NCBI RefSeq assembly: GCF_014698045.1
Contig: NZ_JACJSE010000009.1
Span: 186,001-250,000, forward strand
DNA length: 64,000 nucleotides
From: Aulosira sp. FACHB-615
GTDB taxonomy: Bacteria; Cyanobacteriota; Cyanobacteriia; Cyanobacteriales; Nostocaceae
Reading direction: 5' to 3'
Below, piece after piece: positions 54,094 through 61,921 of the stretch (positions within the stretch are counted from its first letter, which is position 1; every line of letters begins with the position of its first letter). The position numbers and the translations under genes are program-made. The notes beneath the pieces were generated by a model, which searched no databases, had not been told where the DNA came from, and saw only the letters and a program-made list of their open reading frames with translations.

Positions 54094-55548
54094 CTATCTT
54101 GAGTATATTTGTAACTCACGCAGAAAATAAAAGCGATCGCTCCTCCAATCCGTTCCTTTTTCTCTACCTAAATAGCCTGTTAACGGTGAAGAAAGTTCTA
54201 TCAAAATTTCGTGCATTTCTTCGGTTTTGATTGGACGTGGTGGATTCGAGCCAAAATAAGCACCATGTAAAGCGTCTACACCTGCGGATTCTGTGCCTGA
54301 ATTGTGTAAATAGTTTTTAACTAAGTTAACTAAGTGCGATCGCAATTTTATGGATTGTTCTACTTTTTCAAGATAATTATTGACTTTTTCTTCTGCTAAA
54401 CCAAAAGGAGCTTGTTGTAAACATAGTTTTAGCTCTAATAAATTAATAGAGTTTTTATAATATGTTTGCAGTTCAACTAATTTTTGTAGAGTCTCAGGAC
54501 TAATAACGTTCATATGATTTTCGGTTGCTGTTCTCAATGCGTAACTATTTAGTTCTCCAGCCGCTACGATTAATTTAATAGAATTATCATACTGAAATTT
54601 ACCTAAATGGTTCATACCTATTTTGAGCAATTGAGCCGGAGTACCATCAGGAACTTTCTCAGTTTTAGTTGCTTTACACTCTCCTACCATTGAGAAAGGG
54701 TTTTCAGTGTAAAAATCCATTCCTCCAGCTCCACCAGTTGCATCTGGATTAAGCCCTAAACCAGTAAAACCTAATTTTATCAGTCCACGACGTACTAGCT
54801 TTTCAAATTGATGACCATCACTAGAATTACCAACTTCAGCAATTTTTTTAATCCAAGTTAAGTCCGTATCTAAAATCTGATGAGATTGATAAATATTCCA
54901 CCCTAAAAATACTTTAATCTCATCATCTAGATTTTTCGCGGCTGGGTTAGTAATTGCTATCGAAGCTAATGCACTTTGCAATTCTTGTAATTCAGGGTGT
55001 AGAGGTGGTTCTAACTTTTCTAGTTGCTGTTTGCGTTGGGTAAAAGTGCGATCGCTTAATACTGGTAATTCTTCAGTTACAGTTATAGAAGATTGTGAAC
55101 TAACAAATTTACCTAGTTTATCTTGAATATTTGAGTTAACTGCAAATTCTTGATAACTAGCTAAATTATACACACGTAAATAAGCTAGAAAAATATGCTG
55201 CTGCTGTTTGATTATCTCCTTTAAAGCTTCTGGAGAAAAGATGGTTAATTGAGACAAAATATCTAATGGCTTAGTTTCATCTAAAATTTGGCAAAGTTCA
55301 CATCTTGCCCAAGCTTTAATATTAGATGTATGAGTAGCATCCAGATTACTAACAGGTAAGATATTGACCCGATAGTATTTCTCAAATGGTAATCTAATAG
55401 GTAAACTTTGTGCTGGATAAAGAGCAAATCTCTGCCCAGGACGAATAAACATCTTGGGCATAGCTGCTATTGTTTGCCCCTGTATTAAAGCTTCAATTTC
55501 AGGGGCAGGTAAACACAAAGCTGTTGGCAGTGAAAACAGCTTATTCAT
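54094..55548 (-). CDS. Restriction-endonuclease-like protein (PD-(D/E)xK)
   Basis: A 484-residue protein, third in a three-gene operon. An N-terminal region (about 1-165) resembles a small beta domain plus helices. A nuclease-like core (about 245-330) reads GHQFEKLVRRGLIKLGF, GGAGGMDFY, then SMVGECKATK, which is the E...D...ExK order of Mrr-type or related PD-(D/E)xK enzymes. The C-terminal part (about 335-484) is helical and ends in LREL. It begins 10 bases after the ATPase gene, suggesting one transcript and a joint complex. Cleavage of foreign or modified DNA is the expected role, but this is inferred from motifs only. Confidence 0.8.
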   Translation of the reverse strand: MNKLFSLPTALCLPAPEIEALIQGQTIAAMPKMFIRPGQRFALYPAQSLPIRLPFEKYYRVNILPVSNLDATHTSNIKAWARCELCQILDETKPLDILSQLTIFSPEALKEIIKQQQHIFLAYLRVYNLASYQEFAVNSNIQDKLGKFVSSQSSITVTEELPVLSDRTFTQRKQQLEKLEPPLHPELQELQSALASIAITNPAAKNLDDEIKVFLGWNIYQSHQILDTDLTWIKKIAEVGNSSDGHQFEKLVRRGLIKLGFTGLGLNPDATGGAGGMDFYTENPFSMVGECKATKTEKVPDGTPAQLLKIGMNHLGKFQYDNSIKLIVAAGELNSYALRTATENHMNVISPETLQKLVELQTYYKNSINLLELKLCLQQAPFGLAEEKVNNYLEKVEQSIKLRSHLVNLVKNYLHNSGTESAGVDALHGAYFGSNPPRPIKTEEMHEILIELSSPLTGYLGREKGTDWRSDRFYFLRELQIYSR

Positions 55549-55558
55549 GCTTTATTAG

Positions 55559-57478
55559 TTATAGAGTTAGTTGTATATTATCAGCGATAGAAATGCTTTG
55601 AGGTATTCTCATAGGCAATTCATCATCAGTCAAATTATCTGGTTCTTGACCAGAAGGATCACTGAGTATTTCTCGAATCAAAGGATTGTTGATTGCTAAT
55701 TGTTGCTGCTCAATAAAATCAAATACTTGTTCTTCTGTTAGTTCGTAGCTTTCGCTGTTGTACCAAACAAAATAGATAGCTAATAGAGCTTTAACATCTT
55801 GACTTTGAAAGCCTACCCATTCTCCACCTTTATCTTGTAAAAGTACTCTCAAACGTTCTCTAGCTAATGCAGCATTTGGGCTAATTGTTTTAGAACGAAC
55901 TAGGCAACCGCGAGTTAGGTCAAATCTTTTGTAGTCGATTAGTCTATCTAATGCAGCACCTATAAACCTACCATCTTTCTGAACTACACTTACTCCAATT
56001 CTCACTTTCCTATTATTACCGATAACTTTGAAATCAATAAATCTGTCACCTGATGCACCAGTTTCAATACCAGATAAGTCCTCAATGGCTTCAATGGCAA
56101 TTTCTTCTACAGTTTTATCAACCAAGCTCACAAAAGCCAACCAGATAGCATCACTAATAGTTGTAGCTTCTTCCATTAATGAATCAATAGAAGCTTCTAC
56201 GTTCGATAATTCATTATCGAAATATGCTTTAACTGGGTGTGGAGTGATTATTGGCTCGGATTCTGTATCTATAGAATTTTTATCTATTTTTCCACCATTA
56301 TTAATAATAGGTGTATTAATTACAAAATTGTCTGCACACCATTTTAAAACTGACCTTAAAGTTGGTCTTCCTTTCCCAAGTTCTTTAAGTTTATTTTCAT
56401 CAAATGGATAAAGAGGATGTGGTGGATTTTCTTGATTATCTTGGTAAAAATCTTTTAGCCATGCTTGGACAAGAGCAAGCACATTATCAGAATTAAGATA
56501 ATTTAATGCTATCGGTTGCCTGTCAGATTTTTCACTTGCCAATCTATCAATTACTGCATCAGCCTGTGGTAGTGTTCTAATTTGCTCATTCCATGTTTCG
56601 GGATACATTGATAGTAATAAAACACCTCTTTTGAGACTGTTGTACAAGTCCTTGACTAAGTTAGCGACAATTTGAGGTGCGGTAAATCCTGTGTCGGAAA
56701 TATCTGCAATATCTAATTCATCGAAACAGATTACGGGAACTTTATAATTGCTAGTTATATCTAATATTTGGCGTACATTACTTAAAGCCTCAGCTTCTTT
56801 ATCATCATTTTTGGAGTTTGGCAGACCTAGAGAATCAGCTTGTATTTGTGTAATTTCTAAACCTGATAACCAATAAGTTGCATACTGAGCATGTGGATTA
56901 GAAAGTGTCCACAGAATAGCTCGAATAATATAGGGGTTAGTAATCTCAGGCTTAATTTTCAGAACTGCTTCTGTTAAATCATCAATTATCCTTGGTGAAT
57001 TTTTTAACAAATTTGGGTAGCCATTGATGTATTGCCGTGGGGTATAGTTACATTTCTTCGCTTCATTAATTAAAGCTGCTGCTATTTCTTGCCACTGCAT
57101 CAAATCTTGACTGCCAAAAGCTCTCAGGCTAGAAGCAACAGTTTGCAAAAATTGAGATTTAATCTGATTCAGATTGTCATACTTACCCATGTAGATAAAT
57201 AAAGCTGTATTTTCTGCTTGTAAGCGATGGCGAATGCGACTAATAATATGGCTCTTACCCAAGCCTTTTTCAGCAGTCATAGTAATGCCTACAGTCTCAC
57301 GTTTTCCTTGGCGGATCTGTTCAACTGCATTAAACACTGCATCAGAAGCATGAGCATTAATTGATGAAACATCAGGATAACTTTTTCCCCATATTTGTTG
57401 CGGTCTGACAACAATATGTCCGGCGAATGGATTTTTATTTCTAATCAGTTCATCAATGGTAGATGTGGTAGCAATCAT
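55559..57478 (-). CDS. P-loop ATPase, probable defence-module subunit
   Basis: A 639-residue protein with Walker A AEKGLGKSHIISR (about 68-80) and Walker B VPVICFDELDIAD (about 233-245), a helical arrangement between them typical of AAA or STAND-like ATPases, and a C-terminal region (about 400-590) including RKVRIGVSVVQKDGRF and LTRGCLVRSK. There is no nuclease motif in it. It sits between a winged-helix protein and a nuclease-like protein, with 10- and 42-base gaps. I recall similar ATPases from other cyanobacterial genomes as uncharacterised proteins, but not a named system, so I give none. Confidence 0.8.
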   Translation of the reverse strand: MIATTSTIDELIRNKNPFAGHIVVRPQQIWGKSYPDVSSINAHASDAVFNAVEQIRQGKRETVGITMTAEKGLGKSHIISRIRHRLQAENTALFIYMGKYDNLNQIKSQFLQTVASSLRAFGSQDLMQWQEIAAALINEAKKCNYTPRQYINGYPNLLKNSPRIIDDLTEAVLKIKPEITNPYIIRAILWTLSNPHAQYATYWLSGLEITQIQADSLGLPNSKNDDKEAEALSNVRQILDITSNYKVPVICFDELDIADISDTGFTAPQIVANLVKDLYNSLKRGVLLLSMYPETWNEQIRTLPQADAVIDRLASEKSDRQPIALNYLNSDNVLALVQAWLKDFYQDNQENPPHPLYPFDENKLKELGKGRPTLRSVLKWCADNFVINTPIINNGGKIDKNSIDTESEPIITPHPVKAYFDNELSNVEASIDSLMEEATTISDAIWLAFVSLVDKTVEEIAIEAIEDLSGIETGASGDRFIDFKVIGNNRKVRIGVSVVQKDGRFIGAALDRLIDYKRFDLTRGCLVRSKTISPNAALARERLRVLLQDKGGEWVGFQSQDVKALLAIYFVWYNSESYELTEEQVFDFIEQQQLAINNPLIREILSDPSGQEPDNLTDDELPMRIPQSISIADNIQLTL

Positions 57479-57520
57479 AGTTTTTGAGATGATATTTATT
57501 GAGTGAGGAGTACAAAAAAT

Positions 57521-58177
57521 TTATGCTTTCAACAGTCTGGCGTAACAGCGTAATCCATCTAAGACTGTGGTGATAGAATCTTCTATCTTGTCTGGTGCGC
57601 TATCTTCTACACTTCCGCCTTGTAGTTGCAAAATATCGTCAGCTTGCATTTCTAGCAGCCAATCATTAAATTCTGTACGGCTTAAGCGATCGCCTACTTG
57701 TCTTCTAATCCGATAAATTGGAACTAGATGATTGAAGTTGTATTCATAATTCAATTTGTCGTAGACTTCCAGCACGACTAACTTAAATTCTTCGTAGGAA
57801 GCGATCGCACCCTTGTTAGGTTTTTCTGGTGCGGGTGTACTAGTAACTGTGCTATTAATTCCACCAATCCATTTAACTAGTGCATTTGCAGTCCAACTCC
57901 CAACAATAGTTCCATCAAATCTAAATTCGGAACTTCTCAAACCCTCGCCTAGAACTTCTAAACCCTTGGGAGAAGCAAGAGAATAGCCAGTTTTGGAAAT
58001 TGCGATCGCGCCTTGCTTCCGTAATTCCTCGAATACACTTTGGTAATCTGCTGCTTTTTTACCTTTGGAAACAATACGCTTAGTCAATAAGCCTTTTTTT
58101 ACTTCCTGCTGCACTCCTCCCAAATCCCACAAAGCCAAAAGGAGGCGAGTTTTCGTCTGAGCTATATTTGTTGGCAT
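57521..58177 (-). CDS. Winged-helix protein, first gene of the nuclease operon
   Basis: From ATG 58177 (MPTNIAQTKTRL) it has 218 residues; an upstream start at 58237 is possible but has poor composition. The N-terminal 90 residues (LLLALWDLGGV, then YQSVFEELRKQGAIAIS and YSLASPKGLEVLG) form a winged-helix pattern. A Pro/Ser-rich linker follows, then a compact domain (about 128-218; YRIRRQVGDRLSRTEFNDWLLEMQADDILQL) that looks like a second DNA- or protein-binding module. It probably recognises DNA or assembles the ATPase and nuclease encoded downstream. It could equally be an autoregulator. Confidence 0.7.
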   Translation of the reverse strand: MPTNIAQTKTRLLLALWDLGGVQQEVKKGLLTKRIVSKGKKAADYQSVFEELRKQGAIAISKTGYSLASPKGLEVLGEGLRSSEFRFDGTIVGSWTANALVKWIGGINSTVTSTPAPEKPNKGAIASYEEFKLVVLEVYDKLNYEYNFNHLVPIYRIRRQVGDRLSRTEFNDWLLEMQADDILQLQGGSVEDSAPDKIEDSITTVLDGLRCYARLLKA

Positions 58178-58433
58178 ATTGAGTATTTTTTCTGACAAAA
58201 AACATCGTAGCGACTGTTTCTTTTTAAATGATTCCAAGCGTAAAAAATAACCGCGTAATTGCTGAATATTGACACAGAATATCCCTGACTTATAAAAAAA
58301 GTCGGGGTTCTGAGCAAGATTTTTATAAATTAAATAATATTGTTATATGCGTCAATCAAATTACAGTTCTTAAAAGTTATTCATTAGAATAAATACTTTA
58401 GACGAATATGTTACCGAGAAATATGAAACAAAA

Positions 58434-59399
58434 TTATGAAATTGCAGCTAATATCTCTTGCGATCGCTCGATATTTTTCCGCACAGATTTAGCAGAATTA
58501 TGCAAAGCTGCTATTTCACTTTCACTTAAATTCAATTCCAAAATACTTTCAATTCCACCGCAGCCTAAGCGACAAGGCACACCAATTACCACATCTTTTA
58601 AACCATATTCGCCTTCTAAATAAACTGCAATTGGCAATAGCCGCGATTGATTTAATAATATTGACTCAACCATCATACTTGTCGCCGATGCAGGGGCGAA
58701 AAATGCGCCACCTGTTTGAATTAATTCAACAATTTCTGCACCACCATTGCGGGTTCTTGCTATTAAACTTTCAATGGTAGCTGCGTCTAATAATTCTGTA
58801 ATGGGAATGCCGTTAACGGTGGCATAACGAGACAATGGAACCATTAAATCACCGTGGCTACCTAATACCATCGCCTTCACATCCGCAGGTAAAACACCCA
58901 ATTCTAAAGCGATGAAAGTTTCAAAGCGGGCTGAGTCTAACACGCCAGCCATACCCATAATGCGATCGCGTGGTAAACCTGTGGCTTGCCAAGCTAAATA
59001 AGTCATCACGTCTAAAGGGTTGGTGACGACGATAAAAATTGCATTGGGCGAATGTGCGATCGCGTTTTTTGCCGCTTCGACGACAATCTTGGCATTAGTT
59101 CTCAGCAAATCATCCCGACTCATTCCCGGTTTGCGCGGTAACCCAGCCGTAATCACCACAATTTCAGAATTAGCCGTATCAGCATAATTATTCGTCCCGA
59201 TAATCTGGCGGTTATGCAGTTCTATTCCTCTGGCTTCCATTAAATCCAGTGCCAAACCTTGTGGCATACCCTCAACAATATCGACTAAAACCACATCTGC
59301 TAAATTCTTCTCAGCAATGCGTTGGGCGAGAGTACTACCAACTCTACCAGCACCAACAATGGTGACACGCGGTAAATGGCAAGGAATCGGGGAAAACAT
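58434..59399 (-). CDS. mdh: Malate dehydrogenase
   Basis: A 321-residue NAD-dependent LDH/MDH-type enzyme converting malate and oxaloacetate. The Rossmann motif is VTIVGAGRVGSTLAQ, the adenine-ribose aspartate is VVLVD, and GLPRKPGMSRDDLL has the substrate-binding arginine-rich loop, with R rather than Q in the position that separates MDH from LDH. The catalytic histidine is in VLGSHGDLMVP. Length and motifs fit the LDH-like (type 3) MDH of cyanobacteria. It is cytoplasmic and functions in the open tricarboxylic acid cycle. It starts at ATG 59399, and the spacer ahead is mostly repeats. Confidence 0.95.
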   Translation of the reverse strand: MFSPIPCHLPRVTIVGAGRVGSTLAQRIAEKNLADVVLVDIVEGMPQGLALDLMEARGIELHNRQIIGTNNYADTANSEIVVITAGLPRKPGMSRDDLLRTNAKIVVEAAKNAIAHSPNAIFIVVTNPLDVMTYLAWQATGLPRDRIMGMAGVLDSARFETFIALELGVLPADVKAMVLGSHGDLMVPLSRYATVNGIPITELLDAATIESLIARTRNGGAEIVELIQTGGAFFAPASATSMMVESILLNQSRLLPIAVYLEGEYGLKDVVIGVPCRLGCGGIESILELNLSESEIAALHNSAKSVRKNIERSQEILAAIS

Positions 59400-60050
59400 A
59401 ATTAATTTGTAATTTTAGGTTTTAGATAATCCAAAAATACCTTTCTATCCCTCACTCCTGGATAAACTGCGATCGCCAGTTTGTCACACCCAGTATTTTG
59501 GCAATATTTTAGCGCAGAAGTTCTGTAAAAATTCAAAAGTCAGAACTGATGATTCTCAATTCTGACTTCTGGATGATATGTAGTAATCTTCAATGATTTA
59601 TCAACATCTTGACCAATTTCTGCACGAGCAGAGTGTCTGCCTAAACAGGACTTACACACCACAATTGTCTGTGGGGATTGGGTGTAAGGGTTTTGAATAC
59701 TTACACCCTTATACCCTTTCACCCCTGCACCCTTTACTAAAACCTTATTTTTTCGTTTTTTTAGATAGATTACACCAAATTAAAAAATGATTGCGACAAA
59801 TGGATGGCTCAAAAGCTTACCAATCAACCCCTACCCAATCCAAAATCTAAAATCTAAAATCCAAAATGGTATAAGTCGTAGTAAGGGAGGACGCAAGAAA
59901 TCCACTACTGCGTTTTCTGTTGGACAGGAAGCCTACACGCTCTCCGCCAGGTCAGTGTAGGTAGTTCACACCCAAAATATCGATAAAAAAAGAGGTCTTT
60001 TTTGACCTCTTGGGAACTCCCTACAATAAAGTTCTATTTGTATAGATGAA
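59400..60050. repeat. Repeat-filled spacer before the phycobilisome core genes
   Basis: A 651-base spacer without genes. It contains a truncated family A element (CAGGACTTACACA at 59648, decaying near 59765), immediately followed by a complete family B repeat (59772-59872), then a GC-rich segment around 59925-59960, and the apcC terminator at 59985-60011. A palindromic fragment (ttctgacttttgaa and its relatives) lies near 59530-59575. Confidence 0.65.
59985..60011 (-). terminator. Terminator of the apc operon
   Basis: On the minus strand AAGAGGTC (60011 to 60004) pairs with GACCTCTT (59997 to 59990) around a six-A loop and is followed by a run of Ts. It lies 40 bases after the apcC stop codon and is a classical factor-independent terminator. 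Confidence 0.9.
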
Positions 60051-60257
60051 TTAGGACAGCCCAGCGTTGGTACCTTGCTTGCCAGTTGCCAGTTCCACTT
60101 TAACGATTTTGCCACCCATTTTTTGAATCCGTTGCTGTTCGCGGAACCAATTTTCGTAAGGAACCAATTTGGTGAAATAGGTATTTTGTAGTTCGCGTTG
60201 AGTACGAATCCGGGTTTGGCTTGGAACGCAAGCAGTAATTTTAAACAACCGCGCCAT
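60051..60257 (-). CDS. apcC: Phycobilisome core linker ApcC
   Basis: A 68-residue small core linker (LC about 7.8 kDa) that caps the allophycocyanin trimer stack. MARLFKITACVPSQTRIRTQRELQNTYFT is the canonical N-terminus and the length is the family's. A good ribosome site (AGGAG, 60265-60269 on the plus strand) precedes ATG 60257. It is last in the apcE-A-B-C order. A 240-base gap from apcB contains a long stem (60351-60458). Confidence 0.98.
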   Translation of the reverse strand: MARLFKITACVPSQTRIRTQRELQNTYFTKLVPYENWFREQQRIQKMGGKIVKVELATGKQGTNAGLS

Positions 60258-60350
60258 GTTATGAATCTCCTGTGGTGAGTGTGAAAACTTTTTTTATCTC
60301 AAAATGAAGCGGGAGTATATTTTTTAGACAAATCTTTAATTAATCTTTCC

Positions 60351-60458
60351 AAGGCTGGAAATCAAACATCAATACTAGACCACTAACACTCATCATAATC
60401 TATGCAATTGCAATAAGCGACAAGACGTTCTAGCACTCACAGTTGATTTCCAGACCTT
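60351..60458 (-). other. Stem in the apcB-apcC intergenic region
   Basis: AAGGCTGGAAATCA (60351-60364) can pair with TGATTTCCAGACCTT (60444-60458) with a single-base bulge, closing about 80 bases. Its place between apcB and apcC suggests RNA processing or attenuation that sets the low ApcC stoichiometry. That is inference. Confidence 0.45.
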
Positions 60459-60497
60459 AATAAAGCTGCACCTAATGACTTAGATGCCAACTAGCTC

Positions 60498-60986
60498 TTA
60501 GCTCAAGCCAGAGGAGATGTAGTCTAAGTAAACGCCCATTTCTTTACCAGCGTCGGGGCCGACTAAGCTGGCGGTTACTTCTTTGATTGCTTGGATAGCT
60601 TGTACAGTAGCGCCTACGGGTACACCCAAGGAGTTGTAGGTTTCTTTCAAGCCGTTTAATACACGCTCATCCAGGATGGAAGGATCGCCAGCTAACATAG
60701 CGTAGGTAGCGTAGCGGAGGTAGTAATCCAAGTCACGGATACAAGCAGCGTAACGACGGGTGGTGTACATGTTACCACCGGGACGGGTGATATCAGAGTA
60801 CAACAGAGATTTAGCAACAGCTTCTTTAACGATCGCAGCTGCGTTTGCGCTGATGGTGGTAGCTGCACGAACGCGCAGTTCACCAGTTGCAAAGTAGGCT
60901 TTTAACTTTTCTAAAGCACCTGTATCGAGGTATTTACCTTGAACGTCCGCAGAGTTAATGACAGCGGTAATTGCGTCTTGAGCCAT
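60498..60986 (-). CDS. apcB: Allophycocyanin beta subunit
   Basis: A 162-residue phycobiliprotein of the phycobilisome core. MAQDAITAVINSADVQGKYLD is the conserved N-terminus, and AACIRDLDYYLRYATYAMLAGD has the cysteine that binds phycocyanobilin (about C81). The asparagine in PGGNMYTTRR corresponds to the residue usually methylated in beta subunits. Ribosome site AAGGA is just upstream. It forms trimers with ApcA. The apcA-apcB gap is 64 bases, so they are co-transcribed. Confidence 0.98.
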   Translation of the reverse strand: MAQDAITAVINSADVQGKYLDTGALEKLKAYFATGELRVRAATTISANAAAIVKEAVAKSLLYSDITRPGGNMYTTRRYAACIRDLDYYLRYATYAMLAGDPSILDERVLNGLKETYNSLGVPVGATVQAIQAIKEVTASLVGPDAGKEMGVYLDYISSGLS

Positions 60987-61050
60987 TTTGTTAATTCCTT
61001 ATTTTCAACCGTATTGCAACAGTTTGTGTCAGCAGGGAAAAAGCTTTACC

Positions 61051-61536
61051 CTACGCCAATGAACCTACTACGTAGTCAAAGTAAGAGCCAGCTTCAGAAG
61101 CGTCTTCAGCAGACAACAGGGTAGAAGCAGCATTTTTCAGTGCAGCAACACCTGCGGAAACAGCATCAATAGGAGTACCTAAAGACTTGTACATTTCACG
61201 AACGCCGATGATACCGATTTCTTCGATGGGTGTAACGTCACCAGCAACGATTCCGTAGGTGATGAGGCGTAGGTAGTAGTCTAGGTCGCGTAAGCAGGTA
61301 GCTGTCAATTCTTGACCGTAAGCGTTACCACCAGGAGATACAACATCAGGACGCTTTTGGAACAAGCTGTCGCCAGCTTGCTTAACTAGACGCTCACGGT
61401 TGTCGGTTAAAACTTGAGCGATGCGGAGGCGTTGTGCGCCACCAGAAACAAAAGCCTTGATGCGATCTAATTCGCCAGGGCTGAGGTAGCGAGCTTCTGC
61501 ATCAGCATTCACGATGGACTTCGTGACGATACTCAT
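61051..61536 (-). CDS. apcA: Allophycocyanin alpha subunit
   Basis: A 161-residue phycobiliprotein. MSIVTKSIVNADAEARYLSPGELDRIK is the canonical alpha N-terminus, and TATCLRDLDYYLRLITYGIVAGD carries the chromophore cysteine (about C81). VSPGGNAYGQE precedes it. A strong ribosome site (GGAGG, 61545-61549 on the plus strand) fits the high expression expected. It follows apcE after a 385-base leader that probably includes a second, strong promoter for apcAB. Confidence 0.98.
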   Translation of the reverse strand: MSIVTKSIVNADAEARYLSPGELDRIKAFVSGGAQRLRIAQVLTDNRERLVKQAGDSLFQKRPDVVSPGGNAYGQELTATCLRDLDYYLRLITYGIVAGDVTPIEEIGIIGVREMYKSLGTPIDAVSAGVAALKNAASTLLSAEDASEAGSYFDYVVGSLA

Positions 61537-61921
61537 TAATGGATTCCTCCAGTACTAATGAAACCAGGATATGAAACTGGTGCGATTTTAATTTCGGTTG
61601 AATGGTAGCTACGTCCTCTCGTTGTTTTTTAGATACAACAGTTGAGTCGCTGCTGTAGCTAATACTTTACGAGTTTGCTGGTGTTAATTTCAACTACACG
61701 AGCTGTAAAACTCAGCTACCTTCCGCAAAATATTCTCCGGCATTCTGTTGAGCATTTATGACTGCTCTTAATATTTTGTAATATTCCTTTTCAGATTTAC
61801 ACCTGAACACACAATCTGAGAGGAGTGTTGCTAAAGGTAAAGTGTCAATAGTTTATAGCCATGAGTCAATAGTCAAGAGTGTTAACCTCTTGACTATTGA
61901 ACCTGGACTATTGACTAAGTA
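61537..61921 (-). promoter_or_regulatory. Leader region between apcE and apcA with a long stem
   Basis: A 385-base non-coding region on the transcribed strand of the apc operon. A 14-bp perfect stem (61866-61879 with 61887-61900, TCAATAGTCAAGAG and its complement) stands just downstream of apcE and probably terminates or stabilises apcE mRNA. The remainder up to apcA likely contains the apcA promoter and a long 5' leader. No further element could be fixed. Confidence 0.6.

Noticed and set aside
59593..59790. Open frame of 65 codons over the spacer before apcC
   Set aside because: It is read through the family A and family B repeats and has no protein-like composition.
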